Assembly (NCBI GenBank): GCA_965652565.1 | Contig: CBFGWL010000004.1 | Span: forward strand, 19,597 to 83,596 | From: RSA11 sp965652565 | Lineage (GTDB): Bacteria; Actinomycetota; Thermoleophilia; Solirubrobacterales; 70-9 | DNA: 64,000 nucleotides | Direction: 5' to 3' | Shown: positions 36,425 through 44,303 of the stretch, one piece after another | How the letters are laid out: every line of letters starts with the position of its first letter | Numbering within the stretch: position 1 is the stretch's first letter | The notes under the pieces: generated by a model | Database searches by the model: none | What the model saw: only the letters and a program-made list of their open reading frames with translations | Told to the model about the DNA's origin: nothing | Position numbers and translations under genes: made by a program

Positions 36425-36641
36425 AAAAGCAGGGCTCGCCATCGGCGACCGCGAGCCCCCGCTTTGCAGGCGCCGAAAAGAAGAAGGCGGGGCGGGGCCG
36501 TGGGAGGCAGGGGGTCCACACGGCCCGCGCCGCCGCCTTGCGCGTCGGTAGCCAGGGAGGGATGCCGACGCGATCGCCCCCGGAGGCGGGACTGGCCGGG
36601 GACGAGCCTCATAAGTCCCTTACTCGCTCCCTGCGCGGGTC
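36425..36641 (-). ncRNA. Candidate small RNA with two C-rich-loop hairpins (6C-like)
   Basis: The 414-base gap between acnA and the DUF3817 gene has no convincing ORF but, on the minus strand, a promoter-like TTGACA element followed by structured DNA. Hairpin 1 has a perfect 8-bp stem (36565-36572 with 36541-36548), and its 16-base loop contains CCCTCCC. Hairpin 2 has an 8-bp inner stem (36519-36526 with 36495-36502), and its 16-base loop contains ACCCCCTGCC; an outer AAGGCGG/CCGCCTT stem extends it and is followed by CTTCTTTTC. A third hairpin (GGGCTCGC/GCGAGCCC, 36432-36458) is followed by GCTTTTC. Two hairpins with C-run loops recall the actinobacterial 6C RNA; I cannot run a covariance model. 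The 5' end is inferred. Confidence 0.5.
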
Positions 36642-36647
36642 GCGCCC

Positions 36648-36677
36648 ATTCTTGCCTATGCGCGCACGCCGTGTCAA
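36648..36677 (-). promoter_or_regulatory. Candidate promoter for the small RNA
   Basis: On the minus strand a consensus TTGACA (36677-36672) is followed after 18 bases by AAGAAT (36653-36648). It is one of very few exact TTGACA elements in non-coding DNA here, and it lies between the DUF3817 stop and the hairpins, where no coding start follows. Confidence 0.5.
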
Positions 36678-36737
36678 TAGCGGTTCCACCCCCACCCCGA
36701 ACAGCGAACTCACCCCCCGCTTGCAGGGGCGTTGTCC

Positions 36738-37097
36738 CTAAGCGGATCCCCGGTGGCGGCGCTCGATGATCTCGATCGCGATGACACTGCCCACCGGTCC
36801 GACGGGCGTCAGCGTCGCGGCGAGCAGGGTGTAGGGGGCCTCGCGGCGCAGGACGGCGACCCAGATCAAGAGCGCGAGCACGATGAAGCCGATCCCGTGC
36901 GCCATGCCCGCGTAGAAGGTCGCGTGCTCCATGCCCGGGCCCAGCCAGACGACGAGGAGGATCGCAAACAGCGCCAGCTCGATCCACGACGCGATCTTCA
37001 CCAGCCGAAACAGCGGCCCGGGCTTGGGCCGCCGCAGCACATCGCTGGGGCGCTCCGGCGCGGACGCCGGCGGGGCGGGGTCGGCTCGGGTCTCCAT
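36738..37097 (-). CDS. DUF3817-like membrane protein
   Basis: A 119-residue protein with a proline-rich cytoplasmic head (residues 1-30) and three hydrophobic segments: KIASWIELALFAILLVVWLG, FYAGMAHGIGFIVLALLIWV and TLLAATLTPVGPVGSVIAI, ending in a basic tail ERRHR. The layout (ASW.E near helix 1, a G-x-x-HG motif in helix 2) fits the DUF3817 family. Function unknown. Both flanks are non-coding. Confidence 0.75.
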   Translation of the reverse strand: METRADPAPPASAPERPSDVLRRPKPGPLFRLVKIASWIELALFAILLVVWLGPGMEHATFYAGMAHGIGFIVLALLIWVAVLRREAPYTLLAATLTPVGPVGSVIAIEIIERRHRGSA

Positions 37098-37148
37098 GCA
37101 CCCGAAAGCTAGCCACGTTGCCGCCCTTGCCGGCCCTGGAAGGAAGAG

Positions 37149-37173
37149 AAGCGCCCGCGTGTCGCGGGCGCTT
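37149..37173 (-). terminator. Terminator of the 2-oxoglutarate dehydrogenase gene
   Basis: A perfect 11-bp stem (AAGCGCCCGCG at 37149-37159 with CGCGGGCGCTT at 37163-37173) and a three-base loop begin 16 bases after the kgd stop. On the minus strand it continues CTCTTCC, a weak pyrimidine tail. Confidence 0.75.
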
Positions 37174-37188
37174 CGGCAATCTCGTCTC

Positions 37189-40100
37189 CTAGACCGAGAG
37201 GGCGGTGAGCACGATCCGCTCCTGCTCGGAGCGGTGCGCCGCCGGGTAGCCCTCGCTCGGGCTCGCGCGCTGCGGGCGTCCGACGTAGCCGAAGCGGACG
37301 CCCTCCGGAACCAGCTCGGGCATGCGCCGCGCCATCACGCTCCAGGCGCCCATGTTCTTGGGCTCCTCCTGGACCCAGAGGATCTCGCGCAGGTTCGGGT
37401 AGCGCGAGATGATCGTCTGGATCTGGTCGCGCGGCCACGGGTAGAGCAGCTCGACCCTGGAGATCGCAACCGAGTCCGCCTGCTCGCGGCGCTCATGCGA
37501 GTCCATGTCGTAGTAGATCTTCCCCGAGCAGAGCACGAGCCGGGTGATCTGCTCCTCACGGCCCGCGGCGCGCGGGTCGTCGAGCACGAACTGGAAGGTG
37601 CCGCTGGTGAGATCGGCGAGCTTCGAGCTCGCGGCCGGTAGGCGCAGCAGGCCCTTGGGCGTGAAGACGACAAGCGGCCGCGGCTTGGCGATCCGCGCCT
37701 GGCGACGCAGCAGGTGGAAGTACTGCGCGGCGGTCGTCGGGTTCGCGAGCCGCATGTTGCCCTCGGCGGCGAGCTGGATGAAGCGCTCGATCCGCGCGCT
37801 CGAGTGCTCGGGGCCCGAGCCCTCGTAGCCGTGGGGCAAAAGCAGGGTGAGTCGCGTGGTCTGGCCCCACTTGGCCTCGCCGGCGGCGATGAAGCTGTCG
37901 ATGATCACCTGCGCCGAGTTGGCGAAGTCGCCGAACTGGGCTTCCCAGAGGATCAGGCTCTCCGGCGACGCGGCCGAGTAGCCGTACTCGAAGCCCAGGC
38001 ACGCGGCCTCCGACAGCGGGCTGTTGTGGATCTCGAACGGGGCGAGCGCGCCCTCCAGGTTCTGGATCGGCGCGTACTTGAGCCCGGTCTTCTCGTCGTG
38101 GAGGACGAGATGGCGGTTCGAGAACGTGCCGCGCTCGGAGTCCTGCCCGGTCAGGCGGATGTGCGTGCCCTCGGTGAGCAGCGACGCGAAGGCGAGCGCC
38201 TCGGCGTGGCCCCACTCGATCGGGCCCTCCTCGAGGATCTCCCGGCGCCGATCGAGGGGCTTGCGCAGCTTCCGGTGAATGGTGAAGCTGTCCGGCACGC
38301 GGATGAGCTGCTCGTTGAGCTCGCGCAACCTGCGGTCGGGGACCGCGGTCTCGACCTCCGGCGAGCGCGTGCGGTCGAGCTCGCCCGTGCCGATGTGCGT
38401 CGAGGTCGGGTCCTCGTAGTCGCCGGACTCCATCTTCGCGCGGAGGTCCTTGTGGGCCCGCGAGAGCTCCTCGAGGCGGCGCTTCGCGTCGGCCTCGACG
38501 TCGTCGGGCGTGACGATGCCCTCCTTGACGAGCTGCTCGGCGTAGATCTCGGAGACCGGCGGGTGAGCCTTGATCTTCGCCGCCATCTTCGGCTGCGTGT
38601 ACGCGGGCTCGTCGGTCTCGTTGTGGCCGTAGCGGCGGTAGCCGATCACGTCGATCACCACGTCACGCCCGAAGCGCTCGCGGTAGGCCATCGCCAGGCG
38701 CATCGCCGCGATGCACGCCTCCGGGTCGTCGGCGTTCACGTGAATCAGCGGGCAGTTGAAGCCCTTGGCGAGGTCGCCCGCGTAAGGCGTCGAGCGGCCT
38801 TCGTGTGGGTCCGTGGTGAAGCCAACCTGGTTGTTGGTGATGATGTGGATCGTCCCGCCCGTCGAGTAGCCGTTGATCGACTGCAGGTTCAGGGTCTCGG
38901 CCACGACGCCCTGGCCCGGGAAGGCGGCGTCGCCGTGCAGCAGCAGGGGCACCGCGCTCTTCGGGTCGTGATGGAGCTTGGGCCCCGAATGCTCGGTCTG
39001 CGAGGCGCGGGCCGCGCCCGTGACGACCGGATCCACGAACTCGAGGTGGGACGGGTTCGGGTAGAGCCGGACCCGGATCTCGTTGCCATCCTCGGTCGTG
39101 AAGAGGTTTTCGGCGCCGTAGTGGTACTTCACGTCGCCGGTGCCCGAGTGCGGGATCGCCGCGATCGCCTTCACGCGGTCGAGCGCCTTGGCGCCCTCGA
39201 ACTCGGCCATGATCGACTCCGGGGAGCGCCCGAGGTTGTGGGCGAGCACGCTCAGGCGGCCGCGGTGGGCCATGCCGATCACGACCTCCTCGGCGCCGTT
39301 CTTCGAGGCGGCGCTCACGAGCTCGTCGATCATCGGGACGACGACGTCGAGCCCCTCGATCGAGAACATCTTCTGGCCGAGGTAGGTCTTCTGCAGGAAG
39401 CGCTCGAAGTGGAAGACCTCGGTGAGCCGGCCCAGCAGGGACCGCTTCTCATCCTCGCTCAGCGGCTTGCGGTGCGCGCCCGTCTCGATCATGTCGCGCA
39501 GCCAGACGCGCTGCTGGTGGGAGGAGAGGTGCTCGATCTGGTAGGCGATCGTGCCGCAGTAGGCCTCGCGCATCCGCGGCAGCGCCTCGAGCAGCGTCTC
39601 GCCCTCGACGCCGATCCGCAAAATCGACGCCGGGATCCGCGACATGAGCTCGGGCGTGAGGTTGACGTTCTCGGGCTCGAGCGCGGGGTCGCCCTTGGGC
39701 TCGTCGTTCAGCGGGTTGACGTGCGCGGCGAGGTGGCCGTGCGTGCGGAACGCCTTGAGCAGCGAGGTGGCCGCCTGCACCGCCTGCAGCAGCTCGCGGT
39801 CGGGCGTGGTCTGCACGACCGCGCCGCTCGGCGCGTCGGCGGAGCTCGCGCCCTGCAGCGGCGGGGCGGAGGCCGAGGCGGGGTGCGCGTTGGCGACGGG
39901 CCGCTCGGGGACGCCGAGCTCGGCCGCCACCTGCTCGTAGAAGGAGTCCTCGCCCTGCAGGAGCTGGTCGACACGCCGCAGGAACGAGCCGGACTCGGCG
40001 CCCTGGATGATCCGGTGGTCGTAGGTGGACGACATGGTCGTCACCTTCGAGATGCCGAGCATGCGGATCTTCTCGGCGGGGGCGTGCGCCCACTCCGCCG

Positions 40101-41601
40101 GGTAGGCGATCGAGCCGACGGCGACGATGGTGCCCTGGCCGCTCAACAGGCGCGGCGCCGAGGCGACGGTTCCGATCCCGCCGGGGTTGGTCAGGGTGAT
40201 GTTGGTGCCCTGGAAATCGTCGGCCGTGAGCTTGTTCTCGCGCGTCTTCGAGATCAGTTCCTCGTAGCGCGAGTGGAAGGTCGCGAAGTCCATCTGATCC
40301 GCGGCCTTGATGCACGGCACGAGCAGGGAGCGCGAGCCGTCCTTGCGCTCCACGTCGACAGCGATGCCGAGGTTGACGCCGGCGTTGACGGTGACGTGCG
40401 GCTTGCCGTCGATCTCGCTGTAGGTGCGCGTCATGACGGGCCACTCCTTGGCGGCCTGCACGATGGCCCAGGCGATCAGGTGGGTGAACGAGACCTTGAG
40501 CCCCCGCGAGGAGAGCTCGCCGTTGAGCGCCTTGCGCTTCGCGTCGAGCGTGTCGACGGGCAGCGTGCGGTAAGAGGTCGCCGTCGGCATCTGCCGGCTC
40601 TCGTTCATGGCCTGGGCGAGCATCGCGGCGGGTCCGCGCAGCGGCTTCGTCTCACCGGCGGTGGCCGTGGGGCCCGCGCCGTTGGACTCGGCGGCCGCGA
40701 GCACGTCGGCCTTGACGACCTTGCCGCCCGGGCCGCTGCCCTTCACGGAGCCCAGATCCACGCCGGCGGCCGCGGCGGCGCGGCGGGCGATGGGCGAGGC
40801 GCGGTGCTCCTCGCTGCCCGTGGCCGCGGGCTGGGCCTGCTGGGCCGGCGCGGCAGCGCTCGCTGCCTTGGCGCCGTCCCCGGCGGCGGGTGCCTCGCCG
40901 ACCGCCATCTCGGCGAGCGGCTGGCCGACGGCGACGACGTCGTCGGGCTGCACCAGAAGCTTCGTGATCGTGCCCGATGCGGGCGCGGGCACCTCGGCGT
41001 CGATCTTGTCGGTCGAGACCTCCACGACCGTGTCGCCCTCGGCGATCGCGTCGCCCTCCGCGACGTGCCACTCGAGCACGGTGCCCTCGGTGACCGACTC
41101 GCCCATCTCGGGCATCGCGATCTCGATCGCCTCGCCGCTCTCGCCGCCGCCATCGCCGGCATCGTCTGAACCGGCGAGCGGCGTCTCGACCTGGCCGGGC
41201 TGCGAGGTGGTCGAGCCCGCGGACTTGTCGCCGATGTCGGCGTCGCCCTCGCCGCCGCCTTCGACAAAGGCGGAATCCTTGCGCTCGTCGGACTCCTCGG
41301 CGGCCTGCTCCTGCACGGGCGCGCCGCCGTCGCTCTCGCCGGCCGCGGCGCCGTTCGGATCGATCTGCGCGAGCGCCTGGCCGACCTGAACCGTGTCGTC
41401 GGGCTGCGCGAGGATCTTGGTTACGACGCCCGTCGCGGGGGCCGGGACCTCGGCGTCGATCTTGTCGGTCGAGACCTCAACGAGCGTGTCGCCCTCGTTG
41501 ATCGCCTCGCCCTCGGAGACGTGCCATTCGAGAACCGTCCCCTCGGTGACGGATTCCCCCATTTGGGGCATTTGCACCTCGACAATGCCCTCTTCAGTCA
41601 T
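37189..41601 (-). CDS. kgd: Fused 2-oxoglutarate dehydrogenase E2-E1 with two lipoyl domains
   Basis: A 1470-residue multidomain protein. Two lipoyl domains lie at residues about 8-80 and 158-232, each with the lipoylation motif STDKIDAE (K47 and K199). A peripheral-subunit-binding segment follows (about 267-302, SPIARRAAAAAGVDLGSVKG), then an E2 acyltransferase core (about 320-560; H529 in YDHRIIQG). The thiamine-dependent E1 half runs from about residue 610 to the end (GMAHRGRLSVLAHNLG; GDAAFPGQGVV and ITNNQVGF bind thiamine diphosphate). Mycobacterial and corynebacterial Kgd/OdhA have the same E2-E1 fusion but lack lipoyl domains. With an E3, this chain could in principle run the full oxidative decarboxylation of 2-oxoglutarate to succinyl-CoA. 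Confidence 0.95.
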   Translation of the reverse strand: MTEEGIVEVQMPQMGESVTEGTVLEWHVSEGEAINEGDTLVEVSTDKIDAEVPAPATGVVTKILAQPDDTVQVGQALAQIDPNGAAAGESDGGAPVQEQAAEESDERKDSAFVEGGGEGDADIGDKSAGSTTSQPGQVETPLAGSDDAGDGGGESGEAIEIAMPEMGESVTEGTVLEWHVAEGDAIAEGDTVVEVSTDKIDAEVPAPASGTITKLLVQPDDVVAVGQPLAEMAVGEAPAAGDGAKAASAAAPAQQAQPAATGSEEHRASPIARRAAAAAGVDLGSVKGSGPGGKVVKADVLAAAESNGAGPTATAGETKPLRGPAAMLAQAMNESRQMPTATSYRTLPVDTLDAKRKALNGELSSRGLKVSFTHLIAWAIVQAAKEWPVMTRTYSEIDGKPHVTVNAGVNLGIAVDVERKDGSRSLLVPCIKAADQMDFATFHSRYEELISKTRENKLTADDFQGTNITLTNPGGIGTVASAPRLLSGQGTIVAVGSIAYPAEWAHAPAEKIRMLGISKVTTMSSTYDHRIIQGAESGSFLRRVDQLLQGEDSFYEQVAAELGVPERPVANAHPASASAPPLQGASSADAPSGAVVQTTPDRELLQAVQAATSLLKAFRTHGHLAAHVNPLNDEPKGDPALEPENVNLTPELMSRIPASILRIGVEGETLLEALPRMREAYCGTIAYQIEHLSSHQQRVWLRDMIETGAHRKPLSEDEKRSLLGRLTEVFHFERFLQKTYLGQKMFSIEGLDVVVPMIDELVSAASKNGAEEVVIGMAHRGRLSVLAHNLGRSPESIMAEFEGAKALDRVKAIAAIPHSGTGDVKYHYGAENLFTTEDGNEIRVRLYPNPSHLEFVDPVVTGAARASQTEHSGPKLHHDPKSAVPLLLHGDAAFPGQGVVAETLNLQSINGYSTGGTIHIITNNQVGFTTDPHEGRSTPYAGDLAKGFNCPLIHVNADDPEACIAAMRLAMAYRERFGRDVVIDVIGYRRYGHNETDEPAYTQPKMAAKIKAHPPVSEIYAEQLVKEGIVTPDDVEADAKRRLEELSRAHKDLRAKMESGDYEDPTSTHIGTGELDRTRSPEVETAVPDRRLRELNEQLIRVPDSFTIHRKLRKPLDRRREILEEGPIEWGHAEALAFASLLTEGTHIRLTGQDSERGTFSNRHLVLHDEKTGLKYAPIQNLEGALAPFEIHNSPLSEAACLGFEYGYSAASPESLILWEAQFGDFANSAQVIIDSFIAAGEAKWGQTTRLTLLLPHGYEGSGPEHSSARIERFIQLAAEGNMRLANPTTAAQYFHLLRRQARIAKPRPLVVFTPKGLLRLPAASSKLADLTSGTFQFVLDDPRAAGREEQITRLVLCSGKIYYDMDSHERREQADSVAISRVELLYPWPRDQIQTIISRYPNLREILWVQEEPKNMGAWSVMARRMPELVPEGVRFGYVGRPQRASPSEGYPAAHRSEQERIVLTALSV
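40908..41580 (-). repeat. Tandem lipoyl-domain duplication inside kgd
   Basis: The two lipoyl domains (41580-41362 and 41124-40908) encode nearly the same protein sequence: both contain MGESVTEGTVLEWHV and VEVSTDKIDAEVPAPA. They are separated by an 80-residue acidic G/S/E-rich linker. The similarity suggests a fairly recent duplication or ongoing gene conversion. Confidence 0.85.
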
Positions 41602-41753
41602 TCGTCAGCACCCGCCATTCAAAGCAATCGGGATGAGTGTATGACGTGGGGAATTCCGGCGCTGATCGCGTCACTTCTCGCATGCTCTTATTCACCTCTC
41701 GGCACTTCGCAAACACCCCTGCGGGCACGGCGTTGCGCAAGTCCGCGGGCGCC

Positions 41754-42059
41754 TTACCCCAGGCGCGCGACGAGTCGGGCGGCGCTCGCGGGGGCGCCTG
41801 ACGCACCGGTCCGCAGCAGCTCGCGCGCGGGCGCGGTGTGCCCGCACCACGAGCAAGTGATCGGTTGGGCGGCGCGGACGGCGGGGCTCGCGGGCTGCGG
41901 CAGTTCGCACTCAGGGCAGACCAGCGTGCCGCGCGCGATCACCTGGACGCCGTCGCGCAGAAGTCGGCGCTCGAGCTGGCTTTCGACGCCGCCCAGGCTC
42001 CCCGACGAGACCCGGTCGGAGCCGGGGTCTCCTGGGTCCTGGGTGATGCGGAAAGACAC
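41754..42059 (-). CDS. Small zinc-ribbon protein
   Basis: A 101-residue protein with two CxxC pairs (CPEC and CSWCGH) about 20 residues apart, forming a zinc ribbon. The N-terminal half (SFRITQDPGDPGSDRVSSG, then GVESQLERRLLRDGVQ) has no known match to me. I choose the GTG at 42059, which has AAGGAAG eight bases upstream. The alternative ATG at 42089 is only two bases from a TACACT -10-like box and would lie before the transcript start. It diverges from the acyl-CoA reductase gene. Function unknown. Confidence 0.6.
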   Translation of the reverse strand: MSFRITQDPGDPGSDRVSSGSLGGVESQLERRLLRDGVQVIARGTLVCPECELPQPASPAVRAAQPITCSWCGHTAPARELLRTGASGAPASAARLVARLG

Positions 42060-42152
42060 TCGAGGCTTCCTTCGCTTAGCCCTTCGCATCCAGTGTAGGG
42101 TCAGCGGAGGGTGGGCATTGGGCACGCGGCTTGAGATCGAGGAGGAGAAGCG

Positions 42153-44279
42153 TTGAGCTATTTCGTCACCGGCGCCACCGGATTCATCGGACGAAACCTC
42201 GTTGAGCTGCTTCTGCGCCGCGACGGCACGATCTTCGTGCTGGTCCGCGAGGGCTCGCGCGGGCGGCTCGAGGAGCTGCTCAGCCGCTGGGGCGCCGACC
42301 CCGAGCGGGTCGTGCCCATCATCGGGGACCTCTCCCAGCCCCGCCTCGGGGTGAGCGACGAGGACCTCGAGCGCCTGCGGGGCCAGGTCGACCACCTCTT
42401 CCACCTCGCCGCGATCTACGACGTCACCGCTGACGCCGAGTCCCAGCGCGTCGCGAACGTCGAGGGCACCCGGCACATGGTCGAGCTCGCCGAGGCGGTC
42501 GAGGCGGGCTGCGTGCACATGGTCAGCTCGATCGCCGCGGCCGGCCTGTACGAGGGCGTGTGGCGCGAGGACATGTTCGAGGAGGCGCAGAACCTCGACA
42601 CCAACCCCTACTTCCGGACGAAGCACGAGTCCGAGGCGGTCGTGCGCAACGAGTGCCCGCGACCTTGGCGCGTGTACAGGCCGGGGATCGTCGTCGGCAA
42701 CTCCGAGACCGGCGAGATGGACAAGGTCGACGGGCCCTACTACTTCTTCAAGCTGATCCGCCGCATCCGCAACGCCGTTCCGCAGTGGGCGCCCATGCTC
42801 GGCGTGCAGGGTCGCGAGGTGAACATCGTCCCGGTCGACTTCGTGGTCCGCGCGCTGGACCACATCGCGCACCAGGACGGCCTCGACGGCCAGGCGTTTC
42901 ACCTCACCGACCCGAACCCGCACACCGCGGGCGAGGTCATCGACATCTTCGCCCGGGCGGCCCACGCGCCCGAGTCGACGGTCCAGGTGCCGGCGGTCGC
43001 GACCGAGGCGCTCGAGCCCGTCCTGCGGGCGGCGATCAGCGGCGTGCCGTTCCTGCGGGTCGCCGCGGAGCGGGTGCTCGCCGACTTCGGGATCCCCCCG
43101 GCCGTGCTCGTCTACATCAACTGGCCGACGCAGTTCGACTCGCGCCGCACGCAAGCGGCGCTCGCGGGGACGGACATCTCCGTGCCGCCGCTCGAGGCGT
43201 ACGCGGGCAAGCTCTGGGACTACTGGGAGCGCCACCTCGACCCCGACCTGTATCGCGACCGCACGCTCGTCGGCGCCGCGCGTGGGCGCCGCGGGCTGAT
43301 CGGCGGGCTCGCCGAGATCATCGGCAACCAGATCCCCGACGAGCTCGTTCGCGTCGGGCGCAGGCTGCAAGGGACCGACTCGCTCGAACAGGCCGTGCGC
43401 GGGCGCGTGGTGATGGTCACCGGCGCCTCGTCGGGGATCGGCCGCTCGGCGGCGGTCAAGATCGCCGACGCGGGCGGCATCGTCCTGCTCGTCGCGCGCA
43501 CGCCCGAGAAGCTCGAGGCCACCAAGGAGCAGATCGAGGCGGGCGGCGGCACCGCCTACATCCACCGGTGCGACCTCTCCGACATGGAGGACATCGACCG
43601 GATGGCGAGCGAGGCGCTGGAGCAGCACGGGCACGTGGACGTGCTGATCAACAACGCCGGGCGCTCGATCCGGCGCTCGATCGCGCTCTCATACGACCGC
43701 TTCCACGACTTCGAGCGCACGATGCAGCTCAACTACTTCGGGGCGGTCCGGCTGATCCTCAAGGTGCTGCCGGTGATGCGCGAGCGGCGCTCCGGCCACA
43801 TCGTGAACATCAGCTCGATCGGCGTGCAGACCAACACGCCGCGGTTCTCGGCGTACGTCGCCTCGAAGGCGGCGCTCGACGCGTTCTCGCGCTGCATCGC
43901 GTCGGAGATCTACGACGACAACGTGCACATCACGACGATCCACATGCCGCTGGTGCGCACGCCGATGATCGCGCCGACCAAGATGTACCAGCGCTTCCCG
44001 ACGATCACGCCCGACGAGGCGGCGGACATGATCTGCGAGGCGATCATGTACAAGCCGAAGCGGATCGCGACGCCGCTCGGCAACCTCGGGCAGATCCTGT
44101 ACGCGATCAACCCGCGGTCGGTCGACTACATCCTCAACAGCGCCTACCACCTGTTCCCGGACTCCGAGGCGGCGCGGGGCGAGCGCAAGGAGCGCGCGGC
44201 CGCTCAGCAGACGGCGTCGGATGAGGCCACGCGGCAGCAGCTGGCGTTCGCGTACCTCATGCGCGGCATCCACTGGTAG
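42153..44279 (+). CDS. Two-domain fatty acyl-CoA reductase (extended SDR plus classical SDR)
   Basis: A 708-residue fusion. Residues 1-370 form an extended SDR (TGATGFIGRNLVE; active-site YFRTK; VYRPGIVVGNS), and residues about 415-660 a classical SDR (VTGASSGIGRSAA; NNAG; NISSIG; YVASK). This layout is that of actinobacterial AcrA1-type acyl-CoA reductases, which make long-chain aldehydes and alcohols. The start is TTG at 42153 with GGAGGAGAAG upstream. The gene converges on an alkyl-DHAP synthase homologue 25 bases away, which would consume its fatty alcohol product. The substrate is inferred from family and context. Confidence 0.8.
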   Translation: MSYFVTGATGFIGRNLVELLLRRDGTIFVLVREGSRGRLEELLSRWGADPERVVPIIGDLSQPRLGVSDEDLERLRGQVDHLFHLAAIYDVTADAESQRVANVEGTRHMVELAEAVEAGCVHMVSSIAAAGLYEGVWREDMFEEAQNLDTNPYFRTKHESEAVVRNECPRPWRVYRPGIVVGNSETGEMDKVDGPYYFFKLIRRIRNAVPQWAPMLGVQGREVNIVPVDFVVRALDHIAHQDGLDGQAFHLTDPNPHTAGEVIDIFARAAHAPESTVQVPAVATEALEPVLRAAISGVPFLRVAAERVLADFGIPPAVLVYINWPTQFDSRRTQAALAGTDISVPPLEAYAGKLWDYWERHLDPDLYRDRTLVGAARGRRGLIGGLAEIIGNQIPDELVRVGRRLQGTDSLEQAVRGRVVMVTGASSGIGRSAAVKIADAGGIVLLVARTPEKLEATKEQIEAGGGTAYIHRCDLSDMEDIDRMASEALEQHGHVDVLINNAGRSIRRSIALSYDRFHDFERTMQLNYFGAVRLILKVLPVMRERRSGHIVNISSIGVQTNTPRFSAYVASKAALDAFSRCIASEIYDDNVHITTIHMPLVRTPMIAPTKMYQRFPTITPDEAADMICEAIMYKPKRIATPLGNLGQILYAINPRSVDYILNSAYHLFPDSEAARGERKERAAAQQTASDEATRQQLAFAYLMRGIHW

Positions 44280-44303
44280 CGGCCCCGAGGCGGGCCGCCG
44301 GCA

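Noticed and set aside
37714..41169. Open frame of 1151 codons on the plus strand opposite kgd
   Set aside because: Pure shadow of the fused dehydrogenase; composition is that of an antisense frame (long runs of L, R, V, G and H) and there is no start context or domain.
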